Source of the DNA: an uncultured Candidatus Saccharibacteria bacterium
Lineage (GTDB): Bacteria > Patescibacteriota > Saccharimonadia > Saccharimonadales > Saccharimonadaceae
Assembly: GCA_947253945.1 (NCBI GenBank)
Contig: CAMYAY010000003.1
Coordinates: 32,044 to 96,043 of the forward strand
Reading direction: 5' to 3'
Length of the DNA: 64,000 nt
Under the pieces are notes generated by a model, which was not told the origin of the DNA, ran no database searches, and saw only the letters and a list, made by a program, of their open reading frames with translations. Position 1 is the stretch's first letter. Each line of letters opens with the position of its first letter. Below, in pieces: positions 56,446 to 64,000 of this stretch. Position numbers and translations under genes: made by a program.

Positions 56446-56826
56446 ATGGCAATTTCGAGAAGACAGTTCGTATCGACCCGTGCGGCTGTACGTGCCACGG
56501 CACCAGCTTACGCTGGGGCGTCCATGTGGGGCCGTAACCAAAATTTAGTAAAGTTTAAACCCTCATCGAGCATGGGCACTATGGCCAACATTGCTGCCAT
56601 TGTTCTATTTACTGCGCTGCTTGGAATGATATATTTAACTCAACTGAGTAAAACCGGGTCATTTAGTTACGAAATTAACAAGATTAACCGTCAAAAGACG
56701 GAGCTGGCCGCTCAGCGCGACAACTTGAAGGTTGAGAATGCGCGGTTGCAGTCACTCAACACCATTAAAAATAGCGAAGTGGCCAAGCAAATGACCGCGC
56801 CGGCTAGCACCGATTATGCCGAATAG
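56446..56826 (+). CDS. ftsL: FtsL-like cell division protein
   Basis: 126 residues. A basic cytoplasmic start, one membrane helix (MANIAAIVLFTALLGMIYL), and a coiled coil (SYEINKINRQKTELAAQRDNLKVENARLQSL), which is the FtsL/DivIC layout. Its place between rsmH and ftsI is the standard FtsL position. Sequence similarity alone would be weak. Confidence 0.82.
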   Translation: MAISRRQFVSTRAAVRATAPAYAGASMWGRNQNLVKFKPSSSMGTMANIAAIVLFTALLGMIYLTQLSKTGSFSYEINKINRQKTELAAQRDNLKVENARLQSLNTIKNSEVAKQMTAPASTDYAE

Positions 56827-56852
56827 CGCGCCGCTTATGGTATAATTGTAGT

Positions 56853-58616
56853 ATGAACCAATGGTGGGGTAGCCAGACGAGAGCGAGCCGAGTAGCGTGG
56901 TTGCTGCTCTTTATTTTGGCGCTTTTTAGTGTGCGACTATTCTACATTCAGGTAATTAAGCATAAAGAATACCTCACTAAGGCGGACAACATGCAGACCG
57001 ACCGCCAAGTTTTACCGGCCGTGCGTGGGCAGATTTATGTGCGCGACACGGACGGCAACATCGCGCCACTGGTGTTGAACCGTACGGTGTACACTTTGTT
57101 TGCTGACCCTTCAGAGGTGAAGGATGTCAACAAGGCGCGCGAACTGGTGCGCCGCGTGGCGGGTGATAAGTTAGTGCAGAAGAACGACCCGCTGGGCAAG
57201 CTGGGTGACAAGAACCGCCGTTATGTGGTGCTGGCGCAAGAGCTGACGCAGCAGCAGGCGGAGGCGATTCGCAAGGAGAAGCTCTCTGGCCTCGGCTTGA
57301 AGCCGGCGAGCCAGCGCGTGTACCCTGAGGGTGGGCTCGCGGCGCAGACCTTGGGCTTTGTTAACGCAGACGGCAAAGGTCAATATGGGGTAGAGCAGGC
57401 GCTGGACGGCCGCTTGGGTGGCAAAGCAGGCTTGCTCAAGACTGTGACGGACGTCAGTAAGGTGCCACTGACTATTGGCACAAATGATGTCAGTATCCCT
57501 GCGAAGGACGGCGAAAATATTGTGTTGAGTATCGACCGTAACGTGCAGTCGCAGGCGGAGGAGACGCTGGCGGCGGGGCTGAAGGACGCCAAGGCAACCA
57601 CTGGTAGCATGGTAGTGATGGACCCACAGACGGGGCGGGTGCTGGCGATGGCGAACTTCCCGAGTTACAGCCCTGAGCAGTACCGCAAGGTTGACACGCC
57701 GGCGGTGTATAAAAACAACGTGACGATGAACGCCTACGAGCCGGGTTCGGTGATGAAACTGTTTACGGTGGGGGCGGGGCTGGATTCGGGTGCAATTACG
57801 CCGCGTTCGACCTTCCTTGACATCGGTTGTGTGCAAGTTGATGACGCTAAGATGTGCAACGTGGAACGTAACATTGACGGCAAGATGATGACGCCGATGA
57901 ATTTACTGGAATATTCTCTTAACACTGGTGCGGTGTGGGTACTGCAGCAGATGGGCGGCGGTAGCATCAACCTTGCGGGGCGGCAGAAGTACTACGGTTA
58001 TCTGACGAAAAATTATCGCTTCAACCAGCCGACGGGCATTGAGCTGGCGCATGAGGCGGATAGCGTGATTTTTAAGCCCGACATGAACCGCGGCCCGCGC
58101 GTGTTGTATGCCAACATGACCTTCGGGCAGGGCGAGCAGCTGACGATGATTCAGGTGATTTCGGCATTTAGTGCGGTGATTAACGGCGGTAATTACTACA
58201 AGCCGACGGTGGTGCTTGGCTCGTATGACTTAAATACGAGCAAGCTGACCGAGCAGAAGCCGCAGCTACTGCAGGGCAACGTGCTGGCGCCGCAGCACTC
58301 GTACGACTTGCGCGACATGTTGCAGCAGGCGCGTTACTTGGGCGCCAAGGGTAAGTTGCGCGACAACGGTTACTTTGTGGGTGGCAAGTCGGGCACGGCG
58401 CAGAAGATTGACCCAGTCACGGGCAAGTATTCTCACACCCTGACCACCGGTACTTACATTGGCTTTGGCGCCGACAAGACAAAAGTGCCAAAGTATGCCA
58501 TAATGGTACGTGTAGATGACGCCCATAACGGTGGCTATGCCGGTTCGGCAGCCGCCCAGCCAATCTTCGACAAGATGAGTAATTTTATGATTCAATATCA
58601 AGGAGTGTCAAAATGA
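56853..58616 (+). CDS. ftsI: Division transpeptidase FtsI (class B PBP)
   Basis: Cross-links septal peptidoglycan. 587 residues. One N-terminal membrane helix, pedestal domain (AVRGQIYVRDTDGNIAPLVLN), then the transpeptidase with EPGSVMKLFT (SxxK), YSLNTGA (SxN) and GKSGTAQ (KSG). TATAAT (56841-56846) ends 6 nt before the ATG, so it also has an internal leaderless promoter within the cluster. It overlaps mraY by 4 nt. Confidence 0.95.
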   Translation: MNQWWGSQTRASRVAWLLLFILALFSVRLFYIQVIKHKEYLTKADNMQTDRQVLPAVRGQIYVRDTDGNIAPLVLNRTVYTLFADPSEVKDVNKARELVRRVAGDKLVQKNDPLGKLGDKNRRYVVLAQELTQQQAEAIRKEKLSGLGLKPASQRVYPEGGLAAQTLGFVNADGKGQYGVEQALDGRLGGKAGLLKTVTDVSKVPLTIGTNDVSIPAKDGENIVLSIDRNVQSQAEETLAAGLKDAKATTGSMVVMDPQTGRVLAMANFPSYSPEQYRKVDTPAVYKNNVTMNAYEPGSVMKLFTVGAGLDSGAITPRSTFLDIGCVQVDDAKMCNVERNIDGKMMTPMNLLEYSLNTGAVWVLQQMGGGSINLAGRQKYYGYLTKNYRFNQPTGIELAHEADSVIFKPDMNRGPRVLYANMTFGQGEQLTMIQVISAFSAVINGGNYYKPTVVLGSYDLNTSKLTEQKPQLLQGNVLAPQHSYDLRDMLQQARYLGAKGKLRDNGYFVGGKSGTAQKIDPVTGKYSHTLTTGTYIGFGADKTKVPKYAIMVRVDDAHNGGYAGSAAAQPIFDKMSNFMIQYQGVSK

Positions 58617-59656
58617 GTGATGTATTGCGCGCCCTCGTCGGCCCGCTAGTCAAAATATTTACCTTAGGGGTAGGCTCGTTTGTGTTGGCTATGTTGCTAA
58701 CGCCGCTGTATACCTACTTTGCGTATAAGTATAAGTTCTGGAAGCAGATGCGCCACGACGCCATGTCGGGCGGGGAAGCCAAGGTGTACGAGAAGCTACA
58801 CGCCGCCAAGCACCGCCGCCACATCCCAACGATGGCTGGCCTGATTTTTGTGCTGGCTGTGGTGATTGCCACGCTGTGTGGCAATTTGTCGCGTGAACAG
58901 ACGTGGCTACCTCTGGTGGCATTAGTAGCTGCCGGCGCGGTTGGGCTGGTTGACGATGTCTTTAATATCCGGTCGCACGGCAAGGGCGTGGCGGGTATGC
59001 GTGCGCCAGTGAAGTTTGCGCTGATTACACTGATTGGCTTGGTACTCGGCTGGTTCTTCTGGGCTAAGCTGGGTGTGCACACGGTGCATGTGCCGTTTGT
59101 TGGCGCGTGGGACGTAGGAGCGTGGATGATTCTTATCTTCGCCTTTGTCGTGGTGGCTACCGGTAATGCGGTCAACATTTCCGACGGTTTGGATGGCTTG
59201 TCGGGCGGTCTAGCGGCGATTTCGTTCTGCGCTTATGCCGTAATCGCGTTACTTGACCATAAATTCGGCTTGGCGGGCTTTTGCTTTACCATCATGGGTG
59301 CGCTTGTGAGTTACCTCTGGTTCAATATCTATCCGGCACGGTTCTTTATGGGTGACGTGGGTTCGTTTTCACTCGGCTGTTCATTGGCAGTGGTGGCGAT
59401 GCTGACTAATACGCTGTTTATCTTGCCAGTGGTTGGCATCGTGTTCGTACTAGAGACGGGTTCGGTGATTATTCAGCTGACGTCAAAGAAGCTGCGCCAT
59501 GGCAAGAAGATTTTCTTGTCGGCGCCGGTGCATCATCACCTTGAGGCCATTGGATGGCCAGAGACTAAGGTGACTATGCGCTTTTGGCTGATTGGCGTGG
59601 TGTTTGCCGTGATCGGCCTCGTGATGGCGTTGGCCGGCGGCAATATAATGCATTAA
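58613..59656 (+). CDS. mraY: Phospho-MurNAc-pentapeptide transferase
   Basis: Makes lipid I from UDP-MurNAc-pentapeptide and undecaprenyl phosphate. 347 residues, about ten membrane helices. VDDVFNIRSHGKGVAG, GNAVNISDGLDGLSGGL, FMGDVGSFSLG and the HHHLE motif (APVHHHLEAIGW) are all present. It is cotranslated with ftsI (ATGA). Confidence 0.96.
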   Translation: MSDVLRALVGPLVKIFTLGVGSFVLAMLLTPLYTYFAYKYKFWKQMRHDAMSGGEAKVYEKLHAAKHRRHIPTMAGLIFVLAVVIATLCGNLSREQTWLPLVALVAAGAVGLVDDVFNIRSHGKGVAGMRAPVKFALITLIGLVLGWFFWAKLGVHTVHVPFVGAWDVGAWMILIFAFVVVATGNAVNISDGLDGLSGGLAAISFCAYAVIALLDHKFGLAGFCFTIMGALVSYLWFNIYPARFFMGDVGSFSLGCSLAVVAMLTNTLFILPVVGIVFVLETGSVIIQLTSKKLRHGKKIFLSAPVHHHLEAIGWPETKVTMRFWLIGVVFAVIGLVMALAGGNIMH

Positions 59657-59679
59657 AATTAATTTGAGTTAAGGGTCGG

Positions 59680-61017
59680 GTGTACAATAATAAACCAAGA
59701 GAAATAGGGGCAGACGCGCTGATTGCAGCTGGGCTAGACTGGCTGCAGCGGTTTTGGCGCACGCTGTTAAGTGGCGGCAAGGCTGACCGTGTGCCACGGC
59801 TGGATTTGACGCGCCGGCACCGACCCGACTATTGGATTGCGCTATTGACGTTGCTACTAGCGACAATTGGCTATGTGGCGATGTTCTCGATTTTGCCGGC
59901 CATCACGCACGGCAACAACGACCAGTCGAACGCATACATGCTGAAGCAGTTGGCGTTTCTCGCGGTCGGCGTGGTGGCGTTTATCGCGGCGACGCGCTTG
60001 CCGCTAGATGTCTTCCGCCGCTATGGCGCGCGGTTGTTTGTGCTGGCGCTGGTGATTTCGCTGGCGTTACCACTGTTAGGGCTGCTGCATGTGCCGATTG
60101 CGCGGTGTGCCTTGGGCGCTTGTCGTTGGTATCGCTTGGGGCCGCTTGGCACATTTCAGCCGGCGGAGCTGTTAAAGTTGGGCGCGGTGTTGTTTACCGC
60201 CAATATCTTGGCAACAGAGGCGCGGCGCGGGCGACTGAACAGCTGGGACACGGTTTGGCAGGTACTGGTGGTGCTAATGCTGGTGATGTTTGTAGTGGTG
60301 CTGCTACAAAAGGACCTCGGTACGGGTGTGGCGTTTGTGGGTATCACGCTGATTGAGTTGGTGGTGTCGGGCATGCGCTGGAAGTATGTTTCGGCGGCGG
60401 CGTTAATTATTCTGGTAGCGGGCGTGGCTTCGATTATCGTGGCGCCGCACCGCTTGCAACGCATTTTCACCTTTGTTGGTAGTGGTACGGAGGAGACAAA
60501 CTACCACATTAATCAGGCAATTTTGGCGCTCGGCTCGGGCGGTATGTTTGGGCGTGGGCTCGGCAAGTCGGTGCAAGCCTTCGGCTGGTTGCCGGAGGCG
60601 GTGAACGACTCGATTTTCGCTATTTGGGGTGAGATGATTGGCTGGATTGGCAGCGTGGGGCTGATTGTCTTGTTCGCGGGTCTGCTTTATGTCATCATTC
60701 ATAAGGTTGATTATCTGGAGAATTATTATTTGCGGTTGGTGCTTGGCGGAATTTTTGGTTGGCTAGCGGCGCACGTTTTAATGAACATTGGCGCGATGAC
60801 GCACATGATACCTCTGACGGGCATTACTTTGCCATTGGTGTCAATCGGCGGTACGTCGCTGGTGTTTATTATGTTGGTGCTGGGTATGGTGCTGAATATT
60901 TCGCGCTACACCACTTATCGGCGAGTGCATAACAATGGAGAGGAGGAGCGAGATGAAGATTTTATGCGTGGGCGGCGGCAGCGGCGGCCATATTACGCCA
61001 ATCGTCGCGGTTATTAA
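59680..61017 (+). CDS. ftsW: SEDS glycosyltransferase FtsW
   Basis: Septal peptidoglycan polymerase partner of FtsI. About 445 residues from a GTG at 59680. The start is uncertain, because a TACAAT box overlaps it. Ten membrane helices. Family features are ACRWYRLGPLGTFQPAELLKLG, QKDLGTGVAFVGI, NYHINQAILALGSGGMFGRGLGKS, EAVNDSIFAIWGEMIGWIG and LPLVSIGGTSLV. The last 22 codons overlap murG. Position between mraY and murG favours FtsW over RodA. Confidence 0.92.
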   Translation: MYNNKPREIGADALIAAGLDWLQRFWRTLLSGGKADRVPRLDLTRRHRPDYWIALLTLLLATIGYVAMFSILPAITHGNNDQSNAYMLKQLAFLAVGVVAFIAATRLPLDVFRRYGARLFVLALVISLALPLLGLLHVPIARCALGACRWYRLGPLGTFQPAELLKLGAVLFTANILATEARRGRLNSWDTVWQVLVVLMLVMFVVVLLQKDLGTGVAFVGITLIELVVSGMRWKYVSAAALIILVAGVASIIVAPHRLQRIFTFVGSGTEETNYHINQAILALGSGGMFGRGLGKSVQAFGWLPEAVNDSIFAIWGEMIGWIGSVGLIVLFAGLLYVIIHKVDYLENYYLRLVLGGIFGWLAAHVLMNIGAMTHMIPLTGITLPLVSIGGTSLVFIMLVLGMVLNISRYTTYRRVHNNGEEERDEDFMRGRRQRRPYYANRRGY

Positions 61018-62119
61018 AGAGATAAAGCGAGAACATCCGCGGGCGGACATTACGGTGTGGTGTGACCGCAAGTTTATCAAGCAGGCGCGCGGGCTGCTGG
61101 GCAAGGCGGTGCCGACCAGTGTAATTCCGGCGGGCAAGCTGCGCCGTTACGCTAACTTGCCGTGGTGGTATCGCTGGTTTAGTTTGTACCATATTGTGCA
61201 TACACATATCCCAAACTTAGTTGATTTGTTCCACATTGGCGCGGGGTTTGTGACAAGCTACTGTAAGTTGCGCCGGTTGCGGCCGGATGTGGTGTTTTGT
61301 AAGGGCGGCTATGTCTGTTTGCCGGTGGGCTTGGCGGCACATCTCCTGCATATACCTCTAGTGCTACACGATAGTGACACAGTGCCGGGGCTAACCAACC
61401 GCGTGCTGGCGCGTTATGCGCGGGCGATTGGGACGGGCGCGCCGGTTGAGAATTACCCGAGTTATCCGAAGTCGCGCACTAAGTACATTGGCATTCCGTT
61501 GCGGCCTGAGATTGAGCCGGTGAATGCCGCGGCGCATCGCGACTTGAAGGCGAAGCTGGGCTTTGACCCAGAGCGACCGCTCGTGGTGTCGATGGGCGGT
61601 GGCTTGGGCGCGAAAGAAATTAACGTGGCGATGGCCTTGAACGCCCGCCAGCTCATCAAGCAGGGTGCCGACGTGGCGATGTTGATTGGTAAGGGGCGTA
61701 AAGTGACGCTGGACTTAAGTGATGCTGAGCGTAGGCACGTGCGGGTGCTGGAGTTTACTGAGCAAATTGCCGACTACATGAAGGCGGCTGACGTGGTGGT
61801 GACGCGCGCGGGCGCGACGACCATGGCGGAGTTAGCCGCGATTCGCGTGGCGACAGTGATTATTCCTTCGCCGTATCTGGCGGGCGACCATCAGACCAAG
61901 AACGCCAAAGTGTACGAGCAGGCGGGCGCAACAGTGGTGTTGGCGCAGCATGACGTGGAGCAGCAGCCGAAGCTGCTGGGCAAGACGCTGGCGGATCTGA
62001 TTCGTGACCAAGGTCGGCGGCAGCAGCTCGCTAAGGCGTTGGGCGGCTATGCCAAACCGCACGCCTTGCAGGATATGGCGCGGCTGATTTTGGACGCCAC
62101 GCAGTTGCACGTACATTAA
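60953..62119 (+). CDS. murG: UDP-GlcNAc:lipid I transferase MurG
   Basis: Adds GlcNAc to lipid I to make lipid II. 388 residues from the ATG at 60953, after the Shine-Dalgarno GAGGAGGAG inside ftsW. N-terminal GGGSGGHITP loop, GGYVCLPVGLAAHLL, second domain VSMGGGLGAKEIN and RAGATTMAELAAIRVATVIIPSPY. Somewhat long (usual ~360). The upstream start at 60935 lacks a proper site. Confidence 0.96.
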   Translation: MKILCVGGGSGGHITPIVAVIKEIKREHPRADITVWCDRKFIKQARGLLGKAVPTSVIPAGKLRRYANLPWWYRWFSLYHIVHTHIPNLVDLFHIGAGFVTSYCKLRRLRPDVVFCKGGYVCLPVGLAAHLLHIPLVLHDSDTVPGLTNRVLARYARAIGTGAPVENYPSYPKSRTKYIGIPLRPEIEPVNAAAHRDLKAKLGFDPERPLVVSMGGGLGAKEINVAMALNARQLIKQGADVAMLIGKGRKVTLDLSDAERRHVRVLEFTEQIADYMKAADVVVTRAGATTMAELAAIRVATVIIPSPYLAGDHQTKNAKVYEQAGATVVLAQHDVEQQPKLLGKTLADLIRDQGRRQQLAKALGGYAKPHALQDMARLILDATQLHVH

Positions 62120-62151
62120 CGGCGGCGATTGTGGTAAAATAGAATTAGATT

Positions 62152-63030
62152 ATGTTTAATTTTCGGCGTGGGCAAGAGAAGCACTCGGAGCGAGAGGCGC
62201 GGGCGGATTTTAATGCCGCCGCTTATACGCGCGGCGTGACGCTGACGGGCTTTAAGAGCGAAAAGACGGCGCAGTTGGAGCGGCAGCGGTTGCAGCACCT
62301 CAAGTCGGTGCAACGCCGATTGACGGCGCTGTTTATGGTGGTTGTGGGGCTGGTGTTGCTCGGCTTGGCGCTGCTTGCGCAGTACGCCGGTTCAGTAGTG
62401 AGGGTACAGACTGATGCGCGGCTGGCTGCCACCGACCAAGCGCGCTACCTCAAATTAATTAACGATTATTATCAGACCAACCCGCTTGAGCGGTTCAGCT
62501 TTATGCGGCGCAATTCGGTGTTATTAAATTATTTACGCCAGCAAGCGCCTGAGGTGCTGAGTGTGGATGTGGTGCCGGCGGGGTTGATGCTGGCGCAGGC
62601 GAAGCTTTCCTTCCGTGCGCCGGTGGCGCAGTGGACAGCGAACGGTAAGACTAACTTTGTAGACGATAAGGGCGTGGTGTTCCAGCACAATTATTACGGC
62701 ACCCCGCAGCTGACCATTGAGGACAACAGTGGCGCCAAGTCGATTAACGGTGTGGCGGCGCCGGCAGGGTTCTTGAGCTTTGTCGGCCAGACGGCGACGG
62801 CGCTAGTGAAGCGCGGCATCAGTGTGCGGCGGGTGGTTGTGCCGAAGGGCGCGGCGCGATACGTGGAGCTCTATGTAGATAGCCGACAATATCCGTTTAA
62901 GGCGCAAATTACGCGCCAGCCAGAATCAGAGGCGAGTGATATCGCAACTATGGTGCGCTACATCGACACGCATAATATTAAACCAATTTATGTGGATTGC
63001 CGCGTCGCTGGTAAGGCGTTTTGGAAGTAG
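62152..63030 (+). CDS. ftsQ: FtsQ/DivIB-like division protein
   Basis: 292 residues. A long basic cytoplasmic part, one membrane helix (ALFMVVVGLVLLGLALLAQYAG), a POTRA-like region (NSVLLNYLRQQAPEVLSVDVVPAGLMLAQAKLSFRAPVAQW) and a beta domain with FVDDKGVVFQHN. This is the FtsQ pattern, and the position after murG fits. TAAAAT lies 11 nt before the ATG. Last gene of the cluster in the window; ftsA and ftsZ do not follow. Confidence 0.82.
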   Translation: MFNFRRGQEKHSEREARADFNAAAYTRGVTLTGFKSEKTAQLERQRLQHLKSVQRRLTALFMVVVGLVLLGLALLAQYAGSVVRVQTDARLAATDQARYLKLINDYYQTNPLERFSFMRRNSVLLNYLRQQAPEVLSVDVVPAGLMLAQAKLSFRAPVAQWTANGKTNFVDDKGVVFQHNYYGTPQLTIEDNSGAKSINGVAAPAGFLSFVGQTATALVKRGISVRRVVVPKGAARYVELYVDSRQYPFKAQITRQPESEASDIATMVRYIDTHNIKPIYVDCRVAGKAFWK

Positions 63031-64000
63031 CCGATTAGAGGGCGGGGGAGTGACGTCGCAAAAATATTACAATATATTACAACACAAATGTCAAATATGT
63101 CAAATGACAGGACAGGTGATTTATTTGACGTCATGACGCTATTATGTTGTAATATGTTGGCGCAACGACCTGTGGAAAACTCCTGAGCCGCAGCGCCGAA
63201 TTGACGTCGTTACCACTGTAATTTAGTTAGCATCTCGTGAATATGTGGCATGGACTTTATCTTTGGCGGCCGCCTCGCGGCTAGCGTTTGCACCCCTGCA
63301 GGGCAGGCCCCTAGGCGTAGTGAAAATTAATTATTAAATATTGACGACAAAATTTATCAGAGGTACGACGGACGCGACAGTGTCGCCATTGTAGTAATAT
63401 TAGCAATTAAATTAATTAAATAATTAAATCGCTTGACAGAAAATTGCCGCCGCGCGCCGGATTTGGCTGATTTACCTAAAACTTGCCCGATTTGGGCGTT
63501 GGCACTCGTGGGTGGCTGACGCTAGATTGATGCTGGTCGCGAGCCGAAAACCGACCAAAAGTCCCCCGAAAATTGGTCCCGAAAATAACCCCTAAAATAA
63601 TTATTTGATATGTGGGCGACGGGCTGCGGGTGAGAATTATTTAACTAAGTGAGGACATGGAAATAATTATTTAATTATTTTCCCCATTTTGGTGAAAGCC
63701 AGCCGCGGCGCCACAATTTAGCGTGACTTTATAGCTATCAAGTGGTACGCGCCGCTTTAAAGTCGTTAAAAAACGTAAAACATACGTTGTGCGACGTAAA
63801 GCCCGTGAGTCAGGACACGGTGAGAGCGCCGCCCCACCTCTGCAAAGTGAGTTCTGGCGCAGCGCTCAGACTGCCCCGTGAAAAAACGAAAAATAAAAAT
63901 GCGACACATCAAGTGCCCCGCGTGCTAGACTGTCTTGGCGCAACCTCTGTTAAGCTGCGGTTTGCGCTATCTCCCCCGATTTAGCCCCCCTACTATAGCC
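63031..64000. other. Long non-coding region after the dcw cluster
   Basis: 970 bp without a credible gene; the 63742 frame has no promoter or ribosome site and its composition is not protein-like. The first 200 bp hold three TGACGTC sites at 63051, 63126 and 63202, about 75 bp apart, with TGTCAAATATGTCAAATGACA-like inverted repeats between them and TTACAACA / TGTTGTAA arms outside. The middle contains many TAATTAAATAATTA-like stretches in a GC-rich background. TGTGGAAAA at about 63172 is DnaA-box-like but imperfect. No rRNA or tRNA is seen. Confidence 0.5.

Noticed and set aside
63742..63984. 80-codon open frame in the terminal non-coding region
   Set aside because: No promoter or ribosome site, odd composition and no family resemblance.

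Overview
The window looks like a chromosome segment from a Candidatus Saccharibacteria (TM7, CPR/Patescibacteria) cell. The reasons are small, tightly packed genes, a short prolyl-tRNA synthetase without the insertion domain, proline-rich DUF805 proteins, a Panacea-domain toxin-antitoxin pair, a compact division and cell-wall cluster, and many genes whose -10 box lies about 6 nt from the start codon. TGA acts as a normal stop (for example at the end of the helix-turn-helix gene before recJ), so the genetic code is standard. The taxonomic call is an inference from gene content.

Layout. 0-2 kb: start of prfA, rpmE, a membrane coiled-coil protein and a small protein. 2-6.4 kb: three exported surface-protein genes. 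6.5-8 kb: rpsB-tsf. 8-12 kb: four minus-strand proline/glutamine-rich genes, three with DUF805 membrane domains. 12-14.3 kb: two exported proteins with Cys-rich repeats. 14.3-17.2 kb: phosphoribosyltransferase-like gene, HTH gene, recJ. 17.2-21.7 kb: two large exported FGE/C-type-lectin-like proteins. 21.7-25.9 kb: rpsU, a membrane-anchored ectoprotein, yqeY-adk-map. 26-29 kb: four minus-strand cytosolic paralogues. 29-33 kb: lysS, another large exported protein, tRNA-Arg(GCG). 33.4-39.3 kb: cytosolic protein, DUF4186, padR-ABC exporter, small proteins. 39.3-41.3 kb: fmt, def, rplU. 41.5-43.8 kb: a frameshifted exported protein. 43.8-52.5 kb: priA, the toxin-antitoxin pair, frr-uppS-rseP-CPBP protease, proS-greA and another cytosolic paralogue. 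52.5-54 kb: mostly non-coding with three strong RNA-gene candidates. 54.6-63 kb: dcw cluster mraZ-rsmH-micropeptide-ftsL-ftsI-mraY-ftsW-murG-ftsQ. 63-64 kb: non-coding.

Main result. Every run of seven or more G in the window lies in, or in the promoter of, a gene for an exported protein. Four tracts sit about ten codons after the start codon in a conserved leader, where both wrong frames stop within a few codons. Two of these genes are in frame (9 G and 9 G) and two are out of frame (9 G and 10 G, where 8 would be needed). A fifth tract of 7 G breaks the 41.6 kb gene in mid-domain, and a sixth of 7 G fills the -35/-10 spacer of the 2.2 kb gene, next to a 30-bp palindrome. This is the pattern expected of phase variation by slipped-strand mispairing, here as a surface-protein repertoire in a CPR epibiont.

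Second result. A set of otherwise unrelated minus-strand genes shares a leader box G(T/C)AC(C/A)TTAC a short way upstream of the Shine-Dalgarno. A structured candidate RNA at 52.6-53.0 kb exposes, in a hairpin loop, CTCCT followed by the complement of this box, which suggests a trans-acting RNA regulating a paralogous cytosolic protein family.
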